Below are positions 1-8,395 of a stretch of DNA of 64,000 bases, piece after piece; within the stretch, counting starts at the first letter, position 1, and each line of letters begins with the position of its first letter. Source of the stretch: Nonomuraea helvata (GTDB lineage: Bacteria > Actinomycetota > Actinomycetes > Streptosporangiales > Streptosporangiaceae); the NCBI RefSeq assembly GCF_039535785.1, contig NZ_BAAAXV010000005.1, forward strand, positions 372,001-436,000, written 5' to 3'. The notes below the pieces were generated by a model. It saw only the letters and a program-made list of their open reading frames with translations. It ran no database searches and had not been told where the DNA came from. Made by a program: the position numbers and the translations under genes.

Positions 1-220
1 AGATGGCGTTGAACAGCGACGACTTGCCACTGCCCGTGCCGCCCGCTAGGGCGACCACGGTGTGCTCGGACGAGAGCTTGAGCCGTTCGCCGGCCTGCTG
101 CAGCAGCGCGTTGGCCTCGTTGAGCAGCTTCCTGTCCAGCCGCCCTGGACCGTGCTCGACCACTTTGGTGAGCGCGGACAGCCGTGAAGCAGGCCCTGGC
201 CTGGTGGTCATGGTCGTCAT
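1..220 (-). CDS. Dynamin/YfjP-like GTPase, 5' part only (cut by window edge)
   Basis: The first 73 codons of a GTPase run off the left edge of the window. A Walker A motif, GGTGSGKSS at residues 60-68, follows a helical N-terminal stretch, so the visible part is the entry to a P-loop GTPase domain. The ATG at 218-220 overlaps the stop of the upstream GTPase gene as ATGA, so the two are almost certainly translated together. Paired large GTPases are common in actinomycetes and are usually annotated as dynamin-family or YfjP-type proteins, linked by inference to membrane remodelling. Nothing beyond the P-loop can be judged here. Confidence 0.8.
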   Translation of the reverse strand, partial: MTTMTTRPGPASRLSALTKVVEHGPGRLDRKLLNEANALLQQAGERLKLSSEHTVVALAGGTGSGKSSLFNAI

Positions 221-2805
221 CGGACGACCTCGAGGTTGTACGACGCCTGGTAGAGGCGGGTCGCCGCGGACTCGTCTGGAATGCCCGCGGAGTCGAGGGC
301 TTGCACGTAACGCATGGACTCCTCGTCGAACAGCATGCCGATCCTGGCGCGCAGATCGCTGAGCGCCTTGGCGCCGATGCCCCGCAGGGACTCCGCGCCG
401 AGCAGGGCGTTGACCAGCCGGTGCGGCACCCCTTCGCCGTTGCTCCCGCTGAACATCGCCACTGTGAAGATCAACGCGAGCGCGTCGGGATCGAACGACA
501 CCAGTTTCGACACCGACCGCTTGGCCACACCGTCGGTGCGCACCAACTCGCTCAGGTGCTCCTGCCACGACGCGATGGCACGGCCGGTGTGACGTACGAG
601 ATTGTCGGACGGCCTGTCGAGGCCATCACCGAGCTTGGCGCCCAGCTCGGAGCGGTGCCGCCAGCGCGCGGCCACCTCCTCGGAGGCGCGGTTGGCGGCG
701 GCGACGATCACCGATTCGAGCCCGGCGCGGATCGCCGCCTTGAACGCCAGCACCCGCTCCGGGGCCTGCTTGGCCGCCCGGCCGCGCTTGCGCAGCTGCA
801 GCGAGCGCATGAGGTCGCCGGAGCCGGCGAAGTCCTGCCAGCGGGCCAGCACCTCGCCGTGCAGCAGCGAGCCGTTCTTCGACGCCTTGTCGATCTCGCT
901 GAGCGCGCTGCGGAAGGCCGCCTCCACGTCGCTGCGCAGCTCCGTCCGGAACGCGACCTCGCCCTCGAGGTGTCTGGCCAGCGCGGGTACGCGGGTGCGG
1001 AAGCTGTTGAGCACCCCGTTGAGCGTCTCGCGCACCGCCTGGGCCCTGCGCGCCTCGTCCACCGACAGCTCGGCCAGCCAGAGCCGCAGGTCGGTGACCT
1101 CGCTGTCGGGCAGCCTGCCGTCGGTGACCTTCGACTCACTGATGACGAACCTGTCGATCTCGCCCAGGCCGTACTCGGTCAGCATCCGTACGAAATGCTT
1201 CAGAACGACCTCGGAGGACCTGGGCTGCATCCGCGACAGCACGATCGCGAGGCGGGCGCCGCGCTCCTTGGCCAGTTTCAGCAGGTTCCAGGCGGGGGCG
1301 TCGGCGTAGCGGGCCGCCGTGGTCACGAAGATCCACAGGTCGGCGGCGTCGAGCATGCGGTGGGCGATCTCGTGGTGCTCCTCGACGACCGAGTCGATGT
1401 CCGGGGTGTCGAGCAGCGCGACGCCCTGCGGGAGCTTCTCGGTCGCGACGACGACCACGCTGCCCATTCCGGCCTCGGGGGAGAGCTTGTCGAGACGTTG
1501 GAGGCCGCCGAGCAGCTCTCCCTCCGCGAACCACTCCCGGTCGTCCGGGTGGCAGACCAGGACGGGGACGCCGGTGGTCGGGCGGCGTACGCCGGTGCGT
1601 GAGACGTTCTTCTCGGCCAGCGTGTTGACCAGAGTGGACTTGCCCGCGCCGGTGGAGCCCGCGATCACGATGAGGGCGGGGGCGGTGCTGGTCCTGACCC
1701 GCGGCAGCACGTAGTCCTCGAGCTGGGCCAGGAGTTCGGCTCGCGCCTGCCTGGCCTCCTCGACGCCGGGCAGGTCGAGGCCGAAGCGCAGCTCGGCGAC
1801 GGTGTCCCTGAGCGTGTCGAGCGCCGCCATCAGCGCCTCGGCGGCCTCGGGCGGCAGCTCCTCCCGGCGCTGCTGCCCCACCTGGGGCTCGGCGTCCGCG
1901 GCTTGCGCCTGCTCGTCCTCCGGCGCCGCGGCTTGCGCCTGCTCGTCGTCCGGTGCCGCGGCTTGGGTCTCCTCGGCGGGCTGCTCTTCGGTGCTCGGCT
2001 CCTCCGCCTCGTCCCGCGCATCAGGCTCGTCCAGCACGTCCCCGGCGAGGGGCACGTCGTGTACGACGGCAGGCGCCTTGCGGGCTCCGGGGCCGCCGAG
2101 CGCGGCGGGCTTCACGAAGAGGGAGGGCGGCTCGAACTCGGGCGCCTCGGCGGGATCGTCGGACCCTGCGGACACGCCTTCAGCCACGCCGGCAACGGGC
2201 TCCTCGGACACGGCGTCATCGGCTGCGGCGGCGGGATCGGGCGTGGGCTGGTCCGCCGTGTCGGCGGACTCGAAGGACACGGGCGGATCCGGCGCCACGG
2301 CCGGCTCGAGGTCCGTCGGCTCCGAAGCCCCCAGAGCGGGGTAGGTGAGCTCGAAGTCGGTCGCTTCGGAGTCGGTCGGCTCTGAGTCGGCGGCCTCGGA
2401 GTCCGTCGCCTCCGAGTCGGCCGCGTCGAAGTCCGTCACGTCGGAACCGAGCGGCTCGGAGTCGGCCGCCTTCGAGTCCGTCACCTGGGAGTCGGCCGGC
2501 TCGGAGTCGGCCGCCTTCGAGTCCGTCGCCTCGGAGTCCGTCACCTGGGAGTCGGTCGGCTCGGCGGAAGCCGGTGGTTCGTCCGGAGCAGCAGCAGCTC
2601 CCTCCGGAGCCTCGGTGTCCTCCGAAGCCGGAGGCTGGTTGGCAGCGCGCCCGCCGCCCGCGGCCTTCCGTGCCCCCTTCGTGCCGAACGCGTCGAAGCC
2701 GTCGTCGTCCGGGCCCTCGGCCACGTCCTCGTCACGCACCGCGTGGAAGCTCAACGTCTGCTCCCCCGGCGCCTCCTGCCGCCCGTCATCCATGGCCGTG
2801 TTCAC
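217..2805 (-). CDS. Dynamin-like GTPase with long acidic repeat-rich N-terminus
   Basis: A protein of about 862 residues. Residues 1-350 are acidic and low-complexity: a degenerate TDSE/ADSE tetrapeptide repeat at about 77-154 and an AAAPDDEQAQ-type repeat at about 274-307. A GTPase domain follows, with Walker A GSTGAGKST near residue 383 and a G3-type DTPD near 465, then a helical C-terminal half. I chose GTG at 2805 because GGAG lies 8 nt upstream and the codon overlaps the cobA stop as GTGA; ATG at 2793 is the alternative. The 3' end overlaps the next GTPase gene by 4 nt, so the two GTPases are likely co-translated partners. A role in membrane or envelope remodelling is family inference. 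The acidic arm is probably disordered. Confidence 0.8.
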   Translation of the reverse strand: MNTAMDDGRQEAPGEQTLSFHAVRDEDVAEGPDDDGFDAFGTKGARKAAGGGRAANQPPASEDTEAPEGAAAAPDEPPASAEPTDSQVTDSEATDSKAADSEPADSQVTDSKAADSEPLGSDVTDFDAADSEATDSEAADSEPTDSEATDFELTYPALGASEPTDLEPAVAPDPPVSFESADTADQPTPDPAAAADDAVSEEPVAGVAEGVSAGSDDPAEAPEFEPPSLFVKPAALGGPGARKAPAVVHDVPLAGDVLDEPDARDEAEEPSTEEQPAEETQAAAPDDEQAQAAAPEDEQAQAADAEPQVGQQRREELPPEAAEALMAALDTLRDTVAELRFGLDLPGVEEARQARAELLAQLEDYVLPRVRTSTAPALIVIAGSTGAGKSTLVNTLAEKNVSRTGVRRPTTGVPVLVCHPDDREWFAEGELLGGLQRLDKLSPEAGMGSVVVVATEKLPQGVALLDTPDIDSVVEEHHEIAHRMLDAADLWIFVTTAARYADAPAWNLLKLAKERGARLAIVLSRMQPRSSEVVLKHFVRMLTEYGLGEIDRFVISESKVTDGRLPDSEVTDLRLWLAELSVDEARRAQAVRETLNGVLNSFRTRVPALARHLEGEVAFRTELRSDVEAAFRSALSEIDKASKNGSLLHGEVLARWQDFAGSGDLMRSLQLRKRGRAAKQAPERVLAFKAAIRAGLESVIVAAANRASEEVAARWRHRSELGAKLGDGLDRPSDNLVRHTGRAIASWQEHLSELVRTDGVAKRSVSKLVSFDPDALALIFTVAMFSGSNGEGVPHRLVNALLGAESLRGIGAKALSDLRARIGMLFDEESMRYVQALDSAGIPDESAATRLYQASYNLEVVR

Positions 2806-4034
2806 GGCAAGCGCTCCGCTCGAACCATCTCGACCTCCTGGCCGACCCTCACGACGTCGCCGACGATGACGATCGCCGGCGGCCGGATCCCAGCCGCGGA
2901 CACGCGGTCGGCCACGGTGGAAAGCGAAGCGATGACCGCCCGCTGGGTCGGAAGGGTACCGTCCTGTACCACCATTGCGGGAGTCTCCGGGGAACGTCCG
3001 TCTCGAAGGAGCGCCTCGACGACGTTGGGCAGCCGTTCGACGGCCATCAGCAGCACCAGAGTGCCGTGGGAACGGGCCAGCGCGGGCCAGTCGACGGTGG
3101 ACCTGGGATCGTCCGGCGCCACGTGCACGGAGATCACGTGGAACTCCTGGCTGACCCCCCGGTGCGTCACGGGGACGCCGGCGGAGGCGGGCACCGCGAC
3201 GGCGCTCGTGATGCCGGGAACCACCAGCACGGGGATGCCGGAGCGGGCGCAGGCGATCATCTCCTCGCCGCCGCGCCCGAACACGAACGGGTCGCCGCCC
3301 TTGAGCCGGACCACGAACTTGCCCTGCCTGGCGCGGTCGATGAGCAGCTCGTTGATGGTCTCCTGGGACAGCGACCGCCCGTAGGGGACCTTGGCGGCGT
3401 CGATCAGCTCGACGTCGGGGGCCAGCTCGTCGAGCAGCGCCCGGGGCGCGAGCCGGTCGGCGACCACCACGTCGGCCTGCGCGAGCAGCTGCCGCCCGCG
3501 CACCGTGATCAGGCCGGGGTCGCCGGGACCGCCGCCGACGAGGGCCACACCGACCGGCTTGGTGCGGTTTCGCCGGGCGTCGACCGTGCCGTCGCGCAGC
3601 GCGCCCACGACCGCGTCCCTGATGCCGGCGGCCCTGCGCGGGTCGCCGCCCGCGGTGACCGCCACGCTGATCTCGTCGACCCGACCCGTGGCGGGCGTCC
3701 AGGCGGCTGAGGCGTCCTTGTCGTCGGCCCGTACGCACCACACGCGCTTGGCCTCCGCCTCGGCGGCGACCGCGGTGTTGACGGTCCTGTCGTCGGTGCA
3801 GGCCTGTACGAGCCAGGCCCCGTCGCAGTCGCCGACCTCGTAGGGCCGGGCGTGCCAGGTGACCCTGCCGGCGGCGATCAGGTCGTCGAGCGCCGGCGTC
3901 ACGCTCGGCGACACGACCGTGACCTCCGCACCGGCCTCTAGCAGCGCGGGCACCCGCCGCTGTGCGACGCGCCCGCCGCCCACGACGAGGACCCGGCGGC
4001 CGGAAAGCCGCAGGCCGAGGAGGTAGGGACCCAT
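2802..4034 (-). CDS. cobA: Uroporphyrinogen-III C-methyltransferase / precorrin-2 dehydrogenase fusion
   Basis: A 410-residue CysG-like fusion. Residues 1-150 form a Rossmann domain (GGGRVA at 19-24) like precorrin-2 dehydrogenase. Residues from about 162 are a SAM uroporphyrinogen-III methyltransferase with VGGGPGDPG and RLKGGDPFVFGRGGEE near 243. It should make precorrin-2 from uroporphyrinogen III and could oxidise it to sirohydrochlorin, feeding both siroheme and cobalamin. The start ATG at 4034 has GGGAG 8 nt upstream; an in-frame extension to 4100 lacks such support. It heads a unit with the GTPase gene, whose GTG overlaps the cobA stop. The other cobalamin genes nearby (cobT, cobL, chelatase) fit the assignment. 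Also called cysG in mycobacteria. Confidence 0.92.
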   Translation of the reverse strand: MGPYLLGLRLSGRRVLVVGGGRVAQRRVPALLEAGAEVTVVSPSVTPALDDLIAAGRVTWHARPYEVGDCDGAWLVQACTDDRTVNTAVAAEAEAKRVWCVRADDKDASAAWTPATGRVDEISVAVTAGGDPRRAAGIRDAVVGALRDGTVDARRNRTKPVGVALVGGGPGDPGLITVRGRQLLAQADVVVADRLAPRALLDELAPDVELIDAAKVPYGRSLSQETINELLIDRARQGKFVVRLKGGDPFVFGRGGEEMIACARSGIPVLVVPGITSAVAVPASAGVPVTHRGVSQEFHVISVHVAPDDPRSTVDWPALARSHGTLVLLMAVERLPNVVEALLRDGRSPETPAMVVQDGTLPTQRAVIASLSTVADRVSAAGIRPPAIVIVGDVVRVGQEVEMVRAERLP

Positions 4035-4056
4035 GGGGGGAATCTCCCGTTCGCGA

Positions 4057-4080
4057 AGGTTTGTGTTAGGACGTAAACCT
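4057..4080 (-). promoter_or_regulatory. Inverted repeat in the cobA leader
   Basis: AGGTTT and AAACCT form 6-bp arms around a 12-nt spacer, just upstream of the cobA start. It could be an operator or a weak mRNA hairpin. No cobalamin riboswitch box was recognised here. Confidence 0.3.
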
Positions 4081-4114
4081 ACCGGCTCTGACTGCGTCAT
4101 TTGCTGCGCACGGG

Positions 4115-5128
4115 TTAACGTCCGTCGAGAAGGGGCTGCCGCGGATCCCAGCGTGGCCCGCCCTGCTCGTCCTTACGGCGTCTGGCCATCGCTGACAGCG
4201 CCTCAAGGATAACCCGGTTCCCGAGGTACGCGGTGATGTCCGCGTGGTCGTAGGGCGGCGCCACCTCGACCACTTCCATGCCGGCCACGGGCAGTTCGTA
4301 GCAGATCCGGCGGACGGAGTCGAGCAGCTGCCTGGCGGTCAGTCCGCCGGGCTCGGGCGTCCCGGTGCCGGGCGCGTGACCGGGGTCGCAGACGTCGATG
4401 TCCACGGACAGGAAGACCTGGTCGCACTCGTCGAGCGCGATCGCGAACGACTCCGTCAGGCACTCCTCCAGCCCGCGCGCCACGATCTCCGTCATTTCGT
4501 ACGAGCGCATGTCCTGCCGGGCCATCCAGCTCAGCGTCTCCGGCTCCGGCCAGTAGCCGCGCAGCCCGATCTGGAGAAACCTGTCGCCACGGATGGCGCC
4601 GGACTCGATGAGCCGCCGCATCGGCTGCCCATGTCCGTAGAGATGGCCGAACTCGATGTTCCCGGTGTCGGCGTGCGCGTCGAAGTGGATCATCGAGGTA
4701 CGGCCGGGCGCGTGGGCCCTGGCGGTGCCGCGCGCGTCCGGCAGCGCGACCGTGTGGTCGCCCCCGAGCACCAGCGGGATCGCCCCCGAAGCGGCCACGC
4801 GGTGCACGGCCTCCTCGATCGCGGCCAGCGAGCCTTCGACGTCGCCCGAATAGCACTCGACGTCACCCGCGTCGAGCACCCGCAGGTCGCGCAGGGCGTC
4901 AACGCGCAGCGCCAGGCTGGGCCTGGAGCCGTCGTGCGGCAGGTAGCAGGCCTGGCGCAGCGCCATCGGGCCGAACCTGGCACCGGGGCGGTTGCTGGTG
5001 CCGCCGTCGAAGGGGGCGCCCACGATCACCACGTCCGCGTCCTCGTACGAGGCCGGTTCGCCGAGATCGCAACGGTCCACACCGAGGAACGTGATGTCGG
5101 GGCCGTACATGGGGCCGTATCGGGACAA
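4115..5128 (-). CDS. Ureohydrolase (agmatinase/guanidino hydrolase family)
   Basis: A 337-residue member of the arginase/agmatinase superfamily. The two-manganese site is intact: GGDH at 122-125, DAHAD at 150-154 and SVDIDVCDP at 241-249. These enzymes hydrolyse a guanidino group to release urea. The substrate cannot be read from sequence; agmatine, guanidinobutyrate, other guanidino acids or guanidine are all possible. The start is TTG at 5126-5128, preferred because GAGGAG sits 7 nt upstream; the next ATG at 5110 lacks a clear site. It begins 11 nt after the cobT stop, so it looks co-transcribed with cobalamin genes without an obvious metabolic link. Confidence 0.85.
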   Translation of the reverse strand: MSRYGPMYGPDITFLGVDRCDLGEPASYEDADVVIVGAPFDGGTSNRPGARFGPMALRQACYLPHDGSRPSLALRVDALRDLRVLDAGDVECYSGDVEGSLAAIEEAVHRVAASGAIPLVLGGDHTVALPDARGTARAHAPGRTSMIHFDAHADTGNIEFGHLYGHGQPMRRLIESGAIRGDRFLQIGLRGYWPEPETLSWMARQDMRSYEMTEIVARGLEECLTESFAIALDECDQVFLSVDIDVCDPGHAPGTGTPEPGGLTARQLLDSVRRICYELPVAGMEVVEVAPPYDHADITAYLGNRVILEALSAMARRRKDEQGGPRWDPRQPLLDGR

Positions 5129-5139
5129 TGGTCAACTCC

Positions 5140-6210
5140 TCACACGGGCTTCTCAGTCACTCCCGCGGAGTCGAACGTGGCCACGTCGTGCATGACCCGT
5201 ACGGCGGCGCAGATCACCGGGTGCGCGAGCAGCCCGCCCGAGCCCTCGCCCAGCCGCAGCTCGAGGTCCACCAGCGGGCGCAGCCCGAGGTGGTCGAGGG
5301 CGACGGCGTGGCCGGGCTCGGCCGAGCGGTGGCCGGCCACGCAGTGGTCGAGCGCGGCGGGGTCGAGGGCGGCGGCCACGAGCGCGGCGGCGCCGGCGAT
5401 GACGCCGTCGAGGATCACCGGCACGCGGGCCGCGGCGCCGCCCAGGATGAGGCCGGCGATGGCCGCGTGCTCGAACCCGCCGACCGCGGCCAGCGCCCGC
5501 AGCGCCTCGCTGGGCGAGATCAGGGAGCCGGACAGGCCGTTCGTGCGCAAGGCGTCGCGGACGACGTCCACCTTGTGCTGGTACATCTCGTCGTCGATCC
5601 CGGTGCCCCTGCCGGTCACCTCGGCCGGGTCCCGGCCGGCGAACACGGCGATCAGGGCGGCGGAGGCCGTGGTGTTCGCGATGCCCATGTCGCCGGTGAT
5701 CAGGCAGCGGGCGCCGGACGCCACCAGGTCGCGGGCCACGCCGATGCCGGTCTCCAGAGCCCTGACCGCCTGGTCGACGCTCATCGCGGGGCCCTTGGAC
5801 ATGTCGTCGGTGCCGTACCCGATCTTGCGCTTGACCAGGCCGGGCCCGTCGGGCAGGTCGGCGGCGACGCCCACGTCCACCACCGTGACCGACACGCCGG
5901 CCTGGGCGGCGAAGGCGTTGGCGACCGCGCCGCCGGCCAGGAAGTTGGCCACCATCTGCACCGTGACCTCCTGCGGCCACGGGGTGACGCCGCGGGCGTG
6001 CACGCCGTGGTCGCCGGCGAAGATGGCCAGCGCGGCGGGCTCGGGCATGGGCGGCGGGGTCACGCCGGCCGCGCCGGCGAGACGTACCGCGATCTCCTCC
6101 AACTGACCCAGCGAACCGCGGGGCTTGGTGAGGCGGTCCTGGTACGCCTGAGCCTCCGCCATGGCGTGAGGATCGGCGGGGCGGATCGCGGCGAGCGTCT
6201 CAGCGAGCAC
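5140..6210 (-). CDS. cobT: Nicotinate-nucleotide--dimethylbenzimidazole phosphoribosyltransferase
   Basis: A full-length CobT of 356 residues. It transfers phosphoribose from nicotinate mononucleotide to 5,6-dimethylbenzimidazole to make alpha-ribazole phosphate, the lower ligand of cobalamin. Family motifs are present: KPRGSLGQLE at 29-38, GDHGV at 66-70, GDMGIANTT at 173-181 and the catalytic glutamate in GEGSG at 321-325. The start is GTG at 6208-6210 with GGAGG 6 nt upstream. The gene lies between the CbiX-like chelatase gene and the ureohydrolase gene on the same strand, in a run of tightly spaced genes. Confidence 0.93.
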   Translation of the reverse strand: MLAETLAAIRPADPHAMAEAQAYQDRLTKPRGSLGQLEEIAVRLAGAAGVTPPPMPEPAALAIFAGDHGVHARGVTPWPQEVTVQMVANFLAGGAVANAFAAQAGVSVTVVDVGVAADLPDGPGLVKRKIGYGTDDMSKGPAMSVDQAVRALETGIGVARDLVASGARCLITGDMGIANTTASAALIAVFAGRDPAEVTGRGTGIDDEMYQHKVDVVRDALRTNGLSGSLISPSEALRALAAVGGFEHAAIAGLILGGAAARVPVILDGVIAGAAALVAAALDPAALDHCVAGHRSAEPGHAVALDHLGLRPLVDLELRLGEGSGGLLAHPVICAAVRVMHDVATFDSAGVTEKPV

Positions 6211-6223
6211 GGCAAACCTCCAC

Positions 6224-7069
6224 TTACGGGACGAGTTGGAGCGCTTCCTCGTATCGGTCGATCACGACGTCGGCCAGGGTCTCGCAGTCGCCGATCACCT
6301 CGGCGCAGCGAATGTCAAGGTCGGGGTGTCCGGCGCCGTACGCCAGCGCCTGGGCCCACACGCGCTCGAGCATGCCGCCCGCGAACAGCAGGTACGGCAC
6401 CACGATCACGCGCTTGGCCCCCAGACGGCGGCAGCGCTCGAGCCCGCCGGGCACCCCGGGCGGGGTGACCGACACGAACGCGGTCTCGACGGTCATGAAG
6501 TCGTAGGCGTGGGTCTCCCAGAACAGCCGGGAGACCCGGTGGATCTCGGCGTTGGCCACCGCGTCCGTGGAGCCCTCGCCGACCAGCACGATGGCCGTCT
6601 CGCCCGGCTCGACCTGCGCGAGGGGGTCGTCGGCCGGGGGCGAGTCGACCGCGCGGAGCCGGGGCCTGGCGCCCACGAGCTCGAGCGAGCGGGGCTTGGA
6701 GATCTCGATGGCCGCCTCGTTCAGCCGCTCGGCCAGCAGCGACAGCACGCGGGGGTCAGGGCCGAGGGGGCGGCCGTAGTCGTACATCAGGGTCGGGTGC
6801 CGCTTCTGCTCCAGCTCCATCGCGGCAGGGAACTCCTCGCCCATCCTGCTGAGGCTCAGGGGGAGCGCGACGAGCCGGTGGTGTCCCCTGGCGACCAGGG
6901 AGGCGACGGAGTCGCTCAGCCGGGGAGAGGCACGTTCCAGGTAACCGCCGGAGACGTCGGCGCCCGACTGGTCGAGCCGGCAGCGAAGCCGGTGTACGAA
7001 CCTGCCGAACTCCGCGGCGTAGGCGTCGTCCTGTGAGCCCTGCCCGATCAGCAGGAGCGGCGGCTTCAT
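6224..7069 (-). CDS. Sirohydrochlorin chelatase-like protein (CbiX family, two halves)
   Basis: A 281-residue protein built of two CbiX-like halves (about 1-125 and 155-281). The second half has the family pattern VIVVPYLLFAGGMLERV at about 221-237. CbiX enzymes insert cobalt, or iron in SirB, into sirohydrochlorin. The usual histidine in the first strand loop (AHGSR-type) is absent in both halves: residues 9-13 read GQGSQ and 164-168 read GEGST. The protein may therefore use other ligands, act with a partner or have lost chelatase activity. Its position between cobT and cobL supports a tetrapyrrole role. The ATG start at 7069 has GGAG 11 nt upstream. Confidence 0.78.
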   Translation of the reverse strand: MKPPLLLIGQGSQDDAYAAEFGRFVHRLRCRLDQSGADVSGGYLERASPRLSDSVASLVARGHHRLVALPLSLSRMGEEFPAAMELEQKRHPTLMYDYGRPLGPDPRVLSLLAERLNEAAIEISKPRSLELVGARPRLRAVDSPPADDPLAQVEPGETAIVLVGEGSTDAVANAEIHRVSRLFWETHAYDFMTVETAFVSVTPPGVPGGLERCRRLGAKRVIVVPYLLFAGGMLERVWAQALAYGAGHPDLDIRCAEVIGDCETLADVVIDRYEEALQLVP

Positions 7070-7139
7070 CGTGAGGGAATCTCCGGTCCAGTAGACAAAG
7101 ACACGCGAGGATAACCGATGCGCCCCGGTAGGGAACAGG

Positions 7140-8315
7140 TCACGCTGTGTGTGCGGGTGTCGCGTGCACCACGAACACGGGGTCGGAGGCGGTCAGACGG
7201 TGGGAGCCGTCGGGGTCGAGCGTCAGCTTCGAAGCCAGGATCTGGGTGCCCTCGCTACGGTAGCCGTGCTCGCGCAGCCGTTCGAGCACGGCCGAGACCT
7301 GCTCGACCTTCCGGAGCGCGCACACCAGCGTACGCGGGCCGCGCGCGGCGCAGGCGAGCACGACGTCGATGCCGCCGCCACCCACGAAAACGGCGTCGGG
7401 GTCGGGCAGCGGCTCCAGCGCGGGCGGTGCCTGGCCCCTGGTCAGAGCCACTTTGACGCCGTGTTGGAGCACGTTGGCGCGGAGCCTGGCGCACGATTCC
7501 TCGTCACGCTCGACGGCCATGACGGCCGCGCCCATCCTGGCGCACTCGACGGCGATCTCACCCGCGCCCGCGCCCACGTCCCAGACCAGGTCGCCGAGCC
7601 GGGGACCCAGCTTGGCCAGGATGAACGCGCGCACCTCCGCCGGAAGCGCGCCCTCGAACGGCAGCGCCCACTCGGCCGGGCCCGGCTGCGCACCCGCCAC
7701 CCAGCCCGGCTCCTTGGACCGGTGCAGCGGGTCGATGACGAGGACCACGTCGGGATCCTTCCACGGCCTGGTCGTCGCCTCCCCCATGCGGCTGTGCGTG
7801 ACGCGCTCGTCGGGGCCTCCGAGGTCCTCGCAGACGATCAGCGCGCGCGGCGTGGTCGGCGCCAGCTCCCTGGCGATCTCCCCGGGGCCGACGCCCGGCG
7901 CGACCAGCAGCGCGACCTTGGGGTGGGCGCGGCAGGCGTTCACGACCCGGTCGAGCCGGCTCGGGCCCGACGGGGCGACGACGAGCGCGTCCTCCCAGCT
8001 GAGGCCGGCGCACGCGAAGGCGCGGGTGACGAGCGAGATCGCCGGCACCACCTCCGGCTTGAGTCCGTGCGCCCGCAGCCGGCGGACCACGCCGAAGAAT
8101 CCGGGATCGCCCTCCGCGACCACGACCACGGGGCCCTCGCCGTGCTCGAGGTGGTCGTCGAGGACCTCCAGCAGCGAGTCGTCGGCCACGGTCGGCGCGG
8201 TGAGCTTGAGCTGCCCGAGCACGGCGTCGGGGCCCACGACGAGCCTCGCCTCCTGCAGCTTGGCCACCGCCCTGGCCGAGAACTCGTGCCCGTCCCAGCC
8301 GACCACCGTGATCAT
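7140..8315 (-). CDS. cobL: Precorrin-6Y C5,15-methyltransferase (decarboxylating)
   Basis: A 391-residue CobL fusion of CbiE (residues 1-195) and CbiT (about 205-391). The CbiE half carries VVAEGDPGFFGVVRRL near 65-80. The CbiT half carries the SAM-binding loop VWDVGAGAGEIAVE at about 244-257. The enzyme methylates precorrin-6B at C5 and C15 and decarboxylates the C12 acetate. The ATG start is at 8313-8315, with GAGG 5 nt upstream. It is the most upstream of the cob genes in this minus-strand run, separated by 70 nt from the chelatase gene. Corrin-ring genes expected between cobA and cobL (cobI, cobJ, cobM and others) are not in this window. Confidence 0.93.
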   Translation of the reverse strand: MITVVGWDGHEFSARAVAKLQEARLVVGPDAVLGQLKLTAPTVADDSLLEVLDDHLEHGEGPVVVVAEGDPGFFGVVRRLRAHGLKPEVVPAISLVTRAFACAGLSWEDALVVAPSGPSRLDRVVNACRAHPKVALLVAPGVGPGEIARELAPTTPRALIVCEDLGGPDERVTHSRMGEATTRPWKDPDVVLVIDPLHRSKEPGWVAGAQPGPAEWALPFEGALPAEVRAFILAKLGPRLGDLVWDVGAGAGEIAVECARMGAAVMAVERDEESCARLRANVLQHGVKVALTRGQAPPALEPLPDPDAVFVGGGGIDVVLACAARGPRTLVCALRKVEQVSAVLERLREHGYRSEGTQILASKLTLDPDGSHRLTASDPVFVVHATPAHTA

Positions 8316-8395
8316 TGCGCCTCACCGTCCTCACCACAAGGGTGACGGGTGCGGAGGGGTTTCACAAAGGGTACGAGGGTCAGTCCGGTGTCCCC

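Noticed and set aside
4244..6106. Long plus-strand open frame over the ureohydrolase and cobT
   Set aside because: Low-complexity shadow; both minus-strand genes have intact catalytic motifs and ribosome sites.
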